64,000 nucleotides of DNA from Brevibacillus panacihumi W25 (GCF_000503775.1 NZ_KI629785.1:1177501-1241500), one strand, 5' to 3'. Shown: positions 9,514 to 18,329, numbered from the stretch's first letter. Numbers and translations: made by a program. The notes: generated from the letters alone by a model not told the origin.

Positions 9514-10653
9514 TTACTTCTTGCCTTTGCCCTTGATGTTCTCATCCCAGTACTGCATCCACTCTTTTTCCTTCTCCGCCATAACATCCCAGTCGATGTC
9601 CAATGGCTTGAGCTCCAGCGTTTGCATAAATTCCGGAAGCTGATCCTTGCTGATGTCGCTGCGCGCCGGGAATTGGAAGCGTTCTTTCGCCAACTGGGAA
9701 GCGATCTCAGGACTCATCAAAAATTCCATGAATTTTTTGGCAGCCTCGGTGTTTGGCGCGTTTTTGACGATGGCGATACCATCAACGAGGATAGGAGCAC
9801 CGCTCTTCGGATAGATAAAGTCGTATGGATGGTTGTTTTTCAGGCCCTGGAGGAGGACGTCCTGCAGGTTCCACAGGGAGATGACGCCTTCCTGACGGTC
9901 AAGCTTAAGGTACAGATTCGTCGGGTCTTGCGTGTATTCTTTGGTGTTGGCATCCAGCTTGAGCAGCCACTCATAGCCTTTCTCCGGCGTGTCAGGTCCC
10001 TGACGGTAAATCATTGCGGAGTAAATCGTACGCATGGTTCCGGATGGAAGGACGTTGCGGATGACGATCTTGTCTTTGTATTTCGGATCAAGCAGTTCAT
10101 CCCAATCCTGCGGCGCTTCTTCTTTTTTCAGAGCATCCTTGTTGTACATGATGACTTCTGGCAAAAGCATCTCGCCAATCCAGCGGTACTCCTTGTCTTT
10201 GTAGAGATCTGGAATCTGGTCCGCAAACGTAGGCTTGTAGGATTCCAGAAGCCCTTCATTGGCAGCCGTGCTCAGAGCAGACTGTGTGCCGCCCCACCAG
10301 AAGTCCGCCTGCGGGTTCGCTTTCTCGGCACGGACGCGCTCCAGGATTTGCTGGGCACCCATTTCCAGCGTTTCGACCTCGATATTCGGATATTTTTCGT
10401 TAAATTGCGGCAGGACCACCTCGAAAATGTTTTTGTCCCGCCCGGTGTAGATAACCAGTCTTTCCGGCTCGTTGGACGGTGCTGGCTGTTCACTTGGCTG
10501 CGCGGCAGTCTGTCCGCCGCCTTGTGAGCCTGTGTTGTTCTCGGCAGGCTTTTGTTCCTGTCCGCCGCCCGAGCACGCCGCTACGGCAAGTGCCAGGGAA
10601 CTGGCGAACAGACCCTGCATCCATTTTTTCATCTTTCCTTTTGCTTTGCTCAA
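9514..10653 (-). CDS. ABC transporter substrate-binding lipoprotein (AfuA/FbpA-like)
   Basis: A 379-residue lipoprotein. A basic start and hydrophobic segment lead to a lipobox ending AVAAC (Cys near 27), then a low-complexity linker rich in G, Q, P and E. The mature part is a type 2 periplasmic-binding fold beginning RLVIYTGRDKNIFEVVLPQF. Relatives bind ferric ion, phosphonates or sugar phosphates; the ligand here is unknown. The start is TTG, 6 bases after GGGGGAG. It is the first transporter gene after the ROK regulator. Confidence 0.85.
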   Translation of the reverse strand: MSKAKGKMKKWMQGLFASSLALAVAACSGGGQEQKPAENNTGSQGGGQTAAQPSEQPAPSNEPERLVIYTGRDKNIFEVVLPQFNEKYPNIEVETLEMGAQQILERVRAEKANPQADFWWGGTQSALSTAANEGLLESYKPTFADQIPDLYKDKEYRWIGEMLLPEVIMYNKDALKKEEAPQDWDELLDPKYKDKIVIRNVLPSGTMRTIYSAMIYRQGPDTPEKGYEWLLKLDANTKEYTQDPTNLYLKLDRQEGVISLWNLQDVLLQGLKNNHPYDFIYPKSGAPILVDGIAIVKNAPNTEAAKKFMEFLMSPEIASQLAKERFQFPARSDISKDQLPEFMQTLELKPLDIDWDVMAEKEKEWMQYWDENIKGKGKK

Positions 10654-10675
10654 CGCTTACTCCCCCTTCAGCTTT

Positions 10676-11857
10676 TCACGCTTTGTCCAGCAATCTTGTC
10701 GATGGAAATGCTTCCAAAACGGAATGCACGGCACCGATCAAGCCCGCTTGCTCACCGAGTGTCGCCTTTTTCAGACAAGGCACCTTGGGCACCCACTCGG
10801 TCAGCCATTCTTGAATCTTCTTCACCCCTTCGTCGTCAATATGGACCATCTCTCCACTCAGGATTAAGAGCTCCGGATTCAAGATGCTGACGATGTTGGC
10901 CATTCCATACGCCCAGTGCCGGTATACGTCGTCAAGCAAGGTTTGGGCTTGGACGCTGCCTGCCCTGGCGTGTAGGATGAGCTCTTCTATGACACTCGAC
11001 CCTTCCTGAAGGTCAGAGAGGACTCCCTCGGCCTGTTGCATGATACCGGGTACAGAATAATGGGTCTCAAATACCCCGGAGGCACCGTTGCGGCGATGCT
11101 GCTCGGGACCGATCATCATGAAGCCGATCTCCCCCGCCGCTTCTCTGCTGCCGCGATAGAATTGACCGTCTAAAATAACGCCTGCGCCAATCCCAGTACC
11201 GACGTACATGTAGACAACATGCGAATGTCCGACTCCAACCCCGCGCACATACTCGCCGAGCGTCATCAGATTCACGTCGTTGTCAATGATCACCGGAACG
11301 CCCAATCGCGCTTCCAAGGCTTCCTGGATCGGCGAATCCATCCAGCCCGTACTCGGTGAAAAGCTGACGGTGCCCTGGCCCCGCTGGGTGACGCCTTGCA
11401 ACCCTACGCCCATCCCAAGCAACTGGTCATGTGACATGCCGCTGTCGGCCAATAGTCGCGTCAGACCGGCCACAAGGTCCTCGATGACTCGCTCCCCGTT
11501 GGCAGGCTGATCTAGCCGCTTGCGACATCGCGCCATAAACTCGCCCTTGAGGTTGGCAATGGTCATGTCAAGCGTAGAGCCTTCAAAAATCGCCCCTGCA
11601 ATCGCGTACGCCTGGTAATTGTACTCCAGCAGGATCGGCTTTCTTCCGCCTCTGGAGTCGCCCATCCCTACCTCCTGCAAAAGTCCCTCCTGAATCATTT
11701 CGTCGACCAGGGCAGAGACACATGGACGGCTGAGCTGCGTCTGTTTGGAAATGTCGGCGCGGGATATTTGACCGTGTTGGATCACCTGTTGCAGGACCTC
11801 TTCTTTGTTTAGCTTTTTCACCAGTTTGCTGTTTCCGGTCTTCCTAGGAACTCGCAC
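10676..11857 (-). CDS. ROK-family transcriptional regulator (NagC/XylR type)
   Basis: A 393-residue protein with an N-terminal winged helix-turn-helix (LQQVIQHGQISRADISKQTQLSRPCVSALV, about 18-47) and a ROK sugar-binding domain. The ROK part contains VIIDNDVNLMTLGEY, VYMYVGTGIGAGVILDG and a GEIGFMMIG segment. The usual cysteine-rich zinc loop after this point is missing: the stretch EQHRRNGASGVFETHYS has no Cys. It heads the transporter/deacetylase cluster and should repress it until an amino-sugar ligand is present. The GTG start has only a weak ribosome-binding site. Confidence 0.85.
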   Translation of the reverse strand: MRVPRKTGNSKLVKKLNKEEVLQQVIQHGQISRADISKQTQLSRPCVSALVDEMIQEGLLQEVGMGDSRGGRKPILLEYNYQAYAIAGAIFEGSTLDMTIANLKGEFMARCRKRLDQPANGERVIEDLVAGLTRLLADSGMSHDQLLGMGVGLQGVTQRGQGTVSFSPSTGWMDSPIQEALEARLGVPVIIDNDVNLMTLGEYVRGVGVGHSHVVYMYVGTGIGAGVILDGQFYRGSREAAGEIGFMMIGPEQHRRNGASGVFETHYSVPGIMQQAEGVLSDLQEGSSVIEELILHARAGSVQAQTLLDDVYRHWAYGMANIVSILNPELLILSGEMVHIDDEGVKKIQEWLTEWVPKVPCLKKATLGEQAGLIGAVHSVLEAFPSTRLLDKA

Positions 11858-11880
11858 GCCTGTTCTTTCACCACCAAACT

Positions 11881-11899
11881 GTTAGTTAAACTTACTAAC
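11881..11899. promoter_or_regulatory. Probable ROK regulator operator
   Basis: An inverted repeat, GTTAGT and ACTAAC arms separated by 7 bases, lies about 12 bases downstream of the -10 box of the regulator promoter. XylR-type ROK proteins bind similar TTAGT...ACTAA operators. Binding here would block transcription of the regulator and the cluster behind it. Confidence 0.65.
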
Positions 11900-11911
11900 A
11901 AAGTTATCCAG

Positions 11912-11940
11912 ATTATACCTACTGCTACCAGAATAGTCAA
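11912..11940 (-). promoter_or_regulatory. Sigma-A promoter of the ROK-led cluster
   Basis: On the minus strand TTGACT (11935-11940) and a perfect TATAAT (11912-11917) are separated by 17 bases. The operator lies directly downstream. Confidence 0.75.
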
Positions 11941-11981
11941 ACTATTTATAACTATTACTTTTTTGGCAGTACGCTGTGAAT

Positions 11982-12018
11982 AAAAAAAGACTGAGCGTTA
12001 TCGTCAACGTCTCAGTCT
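11982..12018 (-). terminator. Terminator of the ArAE-family gene
   Basis: On the minus strand AGACTGAG (12018-12011) pairs with CTCAGTCT (11995-11988), with inner ACG/CGT pairing, followed by seven T residues. The hairpin begins in the stop codon region of the gene ending at 12012. Confidence 0.8.
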
Positions 12019-13043
12019 GCACTGTTTTTGGCCATCGCTTCCGGTTTTTTGCTGGTACGATGCCCGTCCCTGTTCTTGCCTAGCTCGTGCTTGATGTACA
12101 AGTAATTCTCCATCTCCCGCAAGAGATAAAACAGAGATGCCCGCGTCTCAAATTCTTCGCGCGACTTGGGCAGCGGCGTTTCCTTGATCTCCTCGTGCAT
12201 CAGCCGCAATTGGTCCAGGAAGCGGTAGGCCGTGTTGCCAGGGTGTACGGAATCGCTCAGCTTGTCCAGAAAATCCGCCATCTGCAAGCCTTGCGGAACT
12301 TGCGAGTTCAACGTCGAGACGATCGGCATCATGCGCTCCAGCAGCTCGAACTGTTTTTCTCGCATGACGAAGTACGAGGTGTACGTATCGTCGCCGCGTC
12401 CCAGGCGGTTTTCCACGTCACGCGAAGCCAGCTTGATCGCCTGAGCCAGCAGGCTGGGCGTCTCAATCAGCTCGTGTCCGTCCCAGTCGCTTTCCCCATT
12501 GCGAAGATAGAAGCTGAATTCCTTGAGAATCTTGCTGAAGTTGCGCTCCACCTTTTCCTGCATTGCCTTCAGTTCTTTTTCCAGACTTGGCATGTAGAGA
12601 TTGACCACCAGCGCAACTCCGACCCCGATTACCAAAAGGGCAAACTCATTGGCGATCAAGGCCAGATCCATCCGCTCCTCTGCGTACAGATGCATCATCA
12701 CGACCATGCAGGTGACAAAGCCTTCCTGAATACGCATACGCACAGCCAGCGGCATGAAAACAAGAATGGTGAACATCAGCGCCAACGGGGTAAAGCCAAA
12801 GATCCAAAATCCAGCGAAGCCGATGCCGATCCCCAGCAGGGTGGCGAGAATCCGGTTGATCGCTGTACGGACGGATTTCTTCACCGTGACTTGAATACAA
12901 AGGATGGTGATGATCCCCGCAGCCGCATAGTACATCAGCCCAAGCTGTTGCGCGATAAAAATCGAGATGGCCGTCCCAATCGCTGTCTTGATGGTACGAT
13001 TTCCTATGCGAAAAGATAAAAAGCTCAGTTCGTTCCCCTCCAA
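12012..13043 (-). CDS. Aromatic acid exporter family protein (ArAE_1/FUSC type)
   Basis: A membrane protein of about 340 residues. The first ~150 residues contain four to six helices (AIGTAISIFIAQQLGLMYYAA onward) and the rest is a helical cytoplasmic domain with a basic tail. This layout matches Bacillus YqjA-like members of the aromatic acid exporter family. The start is unclear: no ATG is available, TTG at 13043 lacks an upstream ribosome-binding site, and the clear GGAGGGG lies inside the frame, 8 bases before a CTG at 13028. A CTG start there is a real possibility. Confidence 0.75.
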   Translation of the reverse strand: MEGNELSFLSFRIGNRTIKTAIGTAISIFIAQQLGLMYYAAAGIITILCIQVTVKKSVRTAINRILATLLGIGIGFAGFWIFGFTPLALMFTILVFMPLAVRMRIQEGFVTCMVVMMHLYAEERMDLALIANEFALLVIGVGVALVVNLYMPSLEKELKAMQEKVERNFSKILKEFSFYLRNGESDWDGHELIETPSLLAQAIKLASRDVENRLGRGDDTYTSYFVMREKQFELLERMMPIVSTLNSQVPQGLQMADFLDKLSDSVHPGNTAYRFLDQLRLMHEEIKETPLPKSREEFETRASLFYLLREMENYLYIKHELGKNRDGHRTSKKPEAMAKNSAD

Positions 13044-13101
13044 AGATGAATTCTGTTATCACTGTACCAAAAACCGGAGGGGAACCAAAGCGAAGAGTTT
13101 G

Positions 13102-15351
13102 TTAATTCTTCTGTTTGCTTTGTTGCAGCTCCAGCATGTCTTTGAGCAACTGGGCCATTTCAGCACGGGTGACAGATGCTTCCGGAGCGAATTTGCCGGC
13201 AGTGGCACCGACGAATTCAATGCCCTCTGCGTGCAGCAACGTCACTGCAGGGACCTGGATTTTTTGCAGATCCGGGTATGCCGGGACAAAAATCTCCGGC
13301 TTGTTCAAAATATCTCCATACCCCAGCAAACGGGCAGCCATATCCGCCAGTTGGGCACGAGTGATCGGCTTGTCGGGCTCAAAGCGTCTTCCTTCTTTGG
13401 CAATCAAGCCTTCCTGGAGGCTTTTCTGGATTACGCCATACAGCGGATGCTTGCTGTCGATGTCATCAAAGCTATAGGGTTTGACCTGCTCCTCACTAAA
13501 ACTGTAGTAGCTTCTGCGGTGAAACTCCATGCGATCCATGGCCCGGGCCATAATTTGCGCCGCTTCCCCGCGCGTCAAAGGCTTGTCCGGCTCCAGCTTG
13601 CCGTCTGTCACGGTCAGCCAGCCGTAGCGCACAGCCAGCTCCAACGCCTCTTTTTGCGGATGATCGCCCACATCCTGCGGTCCTTGGGCTTTGCTTACCT
13701 CCTCAAAGCTGATCCACTTGCCTGACAGCGCATCGACGACCCCCGCATCTCCCACCATGCGGTATACAAGAAATGGCTGCGAGCTCTGCTCCTCCTGGTT
13801 AGCATAGTAGGGGTCAGGCAGGAAGTAGGTCAGAGTCAGCGTTTGGTTTTCCTCTTCCAATTTTTTGGCTGCTTCCTGATCGATCTTTGCTTTTGCCGGT
13901 TGTATTCCTTCCAGCTCGTAAGCATCCGTCCGGATATTCTCCACTTCACCGGTCGTGGCCGATACCTCCACTCGGAAATAGGAGTCTTCCACCGGCACAC
14001 CGTCCTTCAGCCAGCCAAACAACAGCGTATACGCTCCATCTTGTTCCAAGCGCTGCTTGATGTTCATTTCGGACCGCTGCTCCGGATTATAAGCAATCTC
14101 CCCCAATCGGTCAGCGAACAGAGCTTTGACAAGCTGGATGGCGTTCTGCTCGGCTTTCTCCCAAGAGACGGTCTGATCGCTGCTGCCTGCTCCGCCTCTT
14201 CGGATGGGCTGGTAATCGTCTTTTCGATACTCTACCAGTTCGCCGCGATCACCGATGTAAATCCGGAATGACTCCTGGTCTTTTCCTTGGCCCTGCACAG
14301 GCGTATATTCAAAGCCCCAACGCCGTCTTTCCACACCATCCGGACCGCTGGTCGCTCCGCTTCCGCGATTTCCATTCGAGCGATAGCTGCCGGGCAATTT
14401 TTTCACCACCTGATCGGCGATGACCTGTGCCTCCTCTTTGGTGATCAGCTTGTCCGCACTTGCTTTGGCAATGGTATTCCCCAACGGCTGAAGCTTCGCT
14501 TTTTTTGTCGGCTTGCCTGTGTAATTGAGCAATTCGCCACTCATCGCATCGACGAATTGGGGATCGCCAATCTGGTATTTGTAGACGAGCTGATAGTTGG
14601 GGTCATTGTTATAGTTGCCCGTAATCGATGACGTCCTTGTGTAGACCAGCGAAGGCAGCGCCTCTGCGATTTTTTCCTGCGCCTCTTCAAGGCTCAGAGC
14701 CGGTTTGGCCGCTGGCAAAGATCCTTCATACCAAGTCCGGGAGAATTGCAGCACCTCTCCCTTTTCATCCACTACGATATGAAAACCATTTCCAATAAAA
14801 GGAATATCATCTTCTACGCGGGTAAAGGTAAAGGGATGGTGGACAAATGTACTGGAGTAAGCCCGAGAAGCCATTTTGTATTCATTGGCTTCCGACAGCT
14901 TGGCCCGCTCGTCGGCGCTTACGGTTTTCTCGAGGAATTTTGTGGCTGCCTCCAGTGCCGCCTCTTCGCTTACCTTTTGGTCCGCAGAGGCGGTTTCATT
15001 TCCATAGCGTGAATATTGCAGCAATTTCCCTGTCGCCGCATCGAGTGTTACATAGATGCCAGCGTCATTTTTCCCGGTCCAGGACAGGCTCCAGGCAGCG
15101 TTAGGGATGAAGGGGTTGCGTTCAGGCCCTTGATAGGAGGCCCGCTCCAGCTTGAAATCAGCAGGGATGGAAATGTAGTTCTGGACACGGCGGATTGCCT
15201 CTTCCTTGGACAGTTCTTTTCCTTGGCTCTCGGCAGCAAATGCAGCAGGCAAGGCAACTCCGGGCACGCCGGCTGACGGGATCGCAGGTACCAGCAACAT
15301 GGCGGTTGCCAGGCCTGCTGTCAGCCTCCACGATTTTTTCCGCATACTCAC
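13102..15351 (-). CDS. Surface protein with YcdB/YcdC (PepSY-like) repeats and SLH domains
   Basis: About 749 residues. An N-terminal signal peptide (MRKKSWRLTAGLATAMLLVP, cleavage near AFAA) precedes repeated blocks of the type KLSKEEAIRRVQNYI...GKLLQY characteristic of YcdB/YcdC and peptidase-propeptide domains. The C-terminal ~190 residues hold three S-layer homology repeats (LTRGEAAQIMARAM, ITRAQLADMAARLL, VTRAEMAQLLKDML) that bind pyruvylated cell-wall polymer. The GTG at 15351 is preferred because AGGAG is 10 bases upstream; ATG 15345 is an alternative. It is probably a cell-wall-attached protein; substrate unknown. Confidence 0.82.
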   Translation of the reverse strand: MSMRKKSWRLTAGLATAMLLVPAIPSAGVPGVALPAAFAAESQGKELSKEEAIRRVQNYISIPADFKLERASYQGPERNPFIPNAAWSLSWTGKNDAGIYVTLDAATGKLLQYSRYGNETASADQKVSEEAALEAATKFLEKTVSADERAKLSEANEYKMASRAYSSTFVHHPFTFTRVEDDIPFIGNGFHIVVDEKGEVLQFSRTWYEGSLPAAKPALSLEEAQEKIAEALPSLVYTRTSSITGNYNNDPNYQLVYKYQIGDPQFVDAMSGELLNYTGKPTKKAKLQPLGNTIAKASADKLITKEEAQVIADQVVKKLPGSYRSNGNRGSGATSGPDGVERRRWGFEYTPVQGQGKDQESFRIYIGDRGELVEYRKDDYQPIRRGGAGSSDQTVSWEKAEQNAIQLVKALFADRLGEIAYNPEQRSEMNIKQRLEQDGAYTLLFGWLKDGVPVEDSYFRVEVSATTGEVENIRTDAYELEGIQPAKAKIDQEAAKKLEEENQTLTLTYFLPDPYYANQEEQSSQPFLVYRMVGDAGVVDALSGKWISFEEVSKAQGPQDVGDHPQKEALELAVRYGWLTVTDGKLEPDKPLTRGEAAQIMARAMDRMEFHRRSYYSFSEEQVKPYSFDDIDSKHPLYGVIQKSLQEGLIAKEGRRFEPDKPITRAQLADMAARLLGYGDILNKPEIFVPAYPDLQKIQVPAVTLLHAEGIEFVGATAGKFAPEASVTRAEMAQLLKDMLELQQSKQKN

Positions 15352-15437
15352 GGAACGATCACTCCTCTCCAATTTTGGGAATTCCACCCATCTTACCACT
15401 TATGTGAATGTGATTTCAAATTTTCAAAAGAGAGCTA

Positions 15438-15638
15438 CTATCCTAGAGGAAGCTGGACGATCGGTTTGATATGGCGAAGGATGTTCTCTTGTGCTCTCAA
15501 AACGGCTCTTTGCTCTGCTGCCAGGAAGACCGTCATCGCGTCTGGCAGTCCGAAGAGAACAAATGCCACACTCATCGAGACAATCGTGATCTTGCGAGAT
15601 GGAGGCTTCCAGGACGTATATCGCTGTTCCACATGCAC
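15438..15638 (-). CDS. Small membrane protein, unknown function
   Basis: Up to 66 residues from a GTG start; a second GTG two codons later fits the AAAGGAG site better. Residues about 17-40 form a single hydrophobic helix (ITIVSMSVAFVLFGLPDAMTVF), followed by an amphipathic tail rich in charged residues. It lies between the SLH-protein gene and hemQ, behind the hemQ terminator. No family recognised. Confidence 0.5.
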   Translation of the reverse strand: MHVEQRYTSWKPPSRKITIVSMSVAFVLFGLPDAMTVFLAAEQRAVLRAQENILRHIKPIVQLPLG

Positions 15639-15671
15639 TGCGCTCCTTTCGGCAGGACAAGCGCCTGTAAT

Positions 15672-15710
15672 AAAAAATCTGCCATACGGACCCTTCCGCA
15701 GGCAGACTTT
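15672..15710 (-). terminator. hemQ terminator
   Basis: On the minus strand GTCTGCC-TGCGGA pairs with TCCGTA-TGGCAGAT through a 4-base loop and is followed by TTTTTTATT. Confidence 0.85.
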
Positions 15711-15737
15711 TCTTCGTTAGTATCAGCTTGTTTTCTC

Positions 15738-16490
15738 TTACACTTCCAGCAAGGTTGCCAAAGACGCTTGATTCAGCACATTCCCCACCAGGAAGTTGCC
15801 GAACTCGCCGAAGCGCGCGCTCACTTCGTCAAAGCGCATTTCGTAGACGATATGCTTGAATTCCAGTGGATCGTTGGAGAACAGGGTAACGCCCCACTCC
15901 CAATCGTCAAAACCAACGGAGCCGCCGATGATCTGCTTGACTCTTCCGGCGTACTTGCGGCCGATCAAACCGTGGGAGCGCATCATTTCCTGACGCTCCT
16001 GCATGGTCAGCATGTACCAGTTGTCTTGCAGATCCCGTTTTTTGTTCATCGGATAGAAGCAGATATGCTCCCATTTCGGCAGGATCGGATAAAGGCGTTC
16101 ACGTACATGCGGGTTCGCCTTCGGATCTTCTCCCGGATTGTTGACGTAGTTGCTCAGTTCTACGACGGATACGTAAGAATATGGCGCTTCTGTATAAGCG
16201 GCAAAACGCGTTTTATTGAACGCTGTTTTGATCGCATCCAGCTCTTGCAGGGTCGGGCGCAGGAACATGAACACGAGGTCAGCCTTGTGGCCCAGAATGG
16301 AGTAGACAGCCGTGCTTCCTTCCTTCTGCTCCTCGTTTGCCTCCCATGTACTCATCAGGCTTTGCAGCTCGTCCAACGCAGCTTTGCGCTCCTGTTCGGA
16401 CGCTGCTTTCCACTTCTCCCAATTGATGGTGCGGAAATTATGATACGTATACCAACCTTCCAATGTAAGCAACGCTTCGTTCGCGCTCAT
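15738..16490 (-). CDS. hemQ: Hydrogen peroxide-dependent heme synthase (coproheme decarboxylase)
   Basis: A 250-residue chlorite-dismutase-family protein that converts Fe-coproporphyrin III to heme b in the coproporphyrin-dependent pathway of Gram-positives. Visible hallmarks are the EHICFYPMNKKR stretch, SHGLIGRKYAGRV carrying the proximal heme histidine and GFDDWEWGVTLFSNDPLEFKHIVYEMRFDE. Length matches Firmicute HemQ. ATG follows AAAGGAGCTGATTTTCA. It appears monocistronic with its own terminator. Confidence 0.95.
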   Translation of the reverse strand: MSANEALLTLEGWYTYHNFRTINWEKWKAASEQERKAALDELQSLMSTWEANEEQKEGSTAVYSILGHKADLVFMFLRPTLQELDAIKTAFNKTRFAAYTEAPYSYVSVVELSNYVNNPGEDPKANPHVRERLYPILPKWEHICFYPMNKKRDLQDNWYMLTMQERQEMMRSHGLIGRKYAGRVKQIIGGSVGFDDWEWGVTLFSNDPLEFKHIVYEMRFDEVSARFGEFGNFLVGNVLNQASLATLLEV

Positions 16491-16605
16491 TGAAAATCAG
16501 CTCCTTTGAAAAATCTGGATTCCAGATTGCGTCTTTCCCAGTATAGCATAAGGGATTGACAGATATTCGAAACAGATTGGTGAACAAGCGTACCCGTCCG
16601 TCGAT

Positions 16606-17373
16606 TTATTCCGTTTTGGCACGGCCTATTGTAACAGCAGACAAGAGGGAGGCCGCCGGAGCATCCACGATGACTGTCACATCATCGTGCATTTGCAGTA
16701 ACGATGCCGGGACATCCGGTGTCATCTCACCCTCTAGCATGTCTCTTACAGCCTGAGCCTTGGCCTCGCCGCTTGCCAGCAAGACGATTTTTTTCGCACC
16801 GAGAATCGTGGCAATCCCCATCGAAACCGCTTGTGTCGGCACTTCTTCTACCGATTCAAAAAAACGCGCATTGGCCTCGATCGTGCTGGGAGTCAGTTGG
16901 ACCACACGGGTCTTCGATGAGGCAGAAGAGCCGGGTTCATTGAAACCGATGTGACCGTTGGTGCCGATCCCCAACACCTGGATGTCGATCCCCCCCGCTT
17001 CCGCAATGGCCTGCTCGTAGCGTGCACATTCCTGCTCGAGGTCCTGTGCGTCCCCTCGTGGGATGTTCGTACGCTCGGCAGCCATGTCAATCTGCGCGAA
17101 GAGATGCTCCTGCATATACGTCCGGTAGCTCTGCGGGTGTTGGGCGTCCAGCCCTACATATTCATCCAGATTGAAACTCGTCGCCTGCGAAAAGCTGAGA
17201 CCTTCTGTACGATGCATCCGAATCAATTCCTCGTACATGCCAACAGGCGTGCCACCAGTGGCTAACCCGAGCACCAGATCGGGTTTTCTTTTTACCTCCT
17301 GGGCAAAAAGCTGCGCTGCCACCTTGCTCATTTCCTGATACCCTTCAACCAATAACAGCTTCACGTTGCTCAT
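16606..17373 (-). CDS. nagB: Glucosamine-6-phosphate deaminase
   Basis: A 255-residue cytoplasmic enzyme converting glucosamine 6-phosphate to fructose 6-phosphate and ammonia. Motifs include LGLATGGTPVGMYEEL, SFNLDEYVGL, the active-site stretch GIGTNGHIGFNEPGSS and the C-terminal ASGEAKAQAV. It stands alone, without nagA, and could receive glucosamine phosphate from the cluster at 0.3-12 kb, although the two are separated by unrelated genes. Its mRNA leader contains a perfect hairpin (see 17430-17464). Confidence 0.95.
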   Translation of the reverse strand: MSNVKLLLVEGYQEMSKVAAQLFAQEVKRKPDLVLGLATGGTPVGMYEELIRMHRTEGLSFSQATSFNLDEYVGLDAQHPQSYRTYMQEHLFAQIDMAAERTNIPRGDAQDLEQECARYEQAIAEAGGIDIQVLGIGTNGHIGFNEPGSSASSKTRVVQLTPSTIEANARFFESVEEVPTQAVSMGIATILGAKKIVLLASGEAKAQAVRDMLEGEMTPDVPASLLQMHDDVTVIVDAPAASLLSAVTIGRAKTE

Positions 17374-17429
17374 TCACTCCCGCTCTATTTTTCTCTTCCG
17401 ATAATCTCCCGTAAAAGCCCAGATGTGAA

Positions 17430-17464
17430 CAGACGGCTTCATCCTCCAGCGATGAAGCCGTCTG
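17430..17464 (-). promoter_or_regulatory. nagB: Perfect hairpin in the nagB leader
   Basis: A 14-bp perfect inverted repeat (CAGACGGCTTCATC and its complement) with a 7-base loop lies between a TATAAT box at 17500-17505 and the nagB start. No U-run follows, so it is not a classic terminator. It may be a stabiliser or a protein-binding RNA operator. The stretch 17374-17609 otherwise holds nothing I can identify. Confidence 0.5.
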
Positions 17465-17609
17465 CAAAAAGTGGATATGAAAACCAATTGTCTTCCGCCA
17501 TTATACACCAATGGAAGGAAAAACTCCTGTCCGTTTTTCCTACTCCATAACAGCGGACCGGCCGATCCCTTCACCGTATGGGCAAAAGTCTCTTTAGCGT
17601 TCATCATTG

Positions 17610-18329
17610 CTATCTTGGAATCTCGATGTCTCCCTTGCCTACTGTCATCAAATAGTCCAAGTCAATTTTACTATTTACATACATTGTTCCATTTACAGAG
17701 CTCCAGGGAAAGGTTTCATCATTTGTCTGATCATATGAAGTCCAACCCAAAAATATATTTTGTTCGGGAAATTGTTTTGCTGATTCTACTTTGCTGTATG
17801 CATTCATCAATGTTACCCATTCGTCGGACAGTTGCATCGTTCCATAAGATTTTTCTTGAATGGGGACTCTCTTCTCCATTTGTATTCTTGGATAGTAGCG
17901 CTGGATCCCTTCTGCGATACGATATCCTCTGTTTCTAATTAAGTAAAAATGAATAGAACTTAATTGATCTTTCGGGTCAATATTCCACACGAAATAAAAC
18001 GATGAAGGATCGTTTCCATTAAGCTTCCATATCATGGGTTCCCCCTTTGTATCAATCGAGGCAACCTGCCATTTATGATGTTTCCATACCCAATAGCTAA
18101 GACCGTAGTCATCCTTTTTGGATATGAAAGGAACGAATACGTGCCGCTCGTCAATCGGAATTGTATCTTGAATGATACTTGCGGTCGCCTTTGGAAAGAT
18201 TCTATTCATCTCTTCAATCAATTGTTGATTAGGTGGAAAAGGAGCAGGCCTCGAAAAATAGAACCAGTATACAATAATGGATAGCAATATAATGAAAAAT
18301 CCAAGAGACCCTATCTTTTTCTTCGTCAT
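17610..18329 (-). CDS. Membrane-anchored protein of unknown function
   Basis: 239 residues: a basic N-terminus, one hydrophobic helix at about 9-26 and a large polar C-terminal domain presumably outside the cell, with many aromatic and charged residues. Its ATG directly follows the TAA of the upstream gene at 18330, so the two are co-translated. The DNA is clearly AT-richer than the genes on either side. No family recognised. Confidence 0.7.
   Translation of the reverse strand: MTKKKIGSLGFFIILLSIIVYWFYFSRPAPFPPNQQLIEEMNRIFPKATASIIQDTIPIDERHVFVPFISKKDDYGLSYWVWKHHKWQVASIDTKGEPMIWKLNGNDPSSFYFVWNIDPKDQLSSIHFYLIRNRGYRIAEGIQRYYPRIQMEKRVPIQEKSYGTMQLSDEWVTLMNAYSKVESAKQFPEQNIFLGWTSYDQTNDETFPWSSVNGTMYVNSKIDLDYLMTVGKGDIEIPR

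Noticed and set aside
17374-17607. 77-codon minus-strand frame before nagB
   Set aside because: Crosses the nagB promoter and leader hairpin; no ribosome-binding site; not protein-like.
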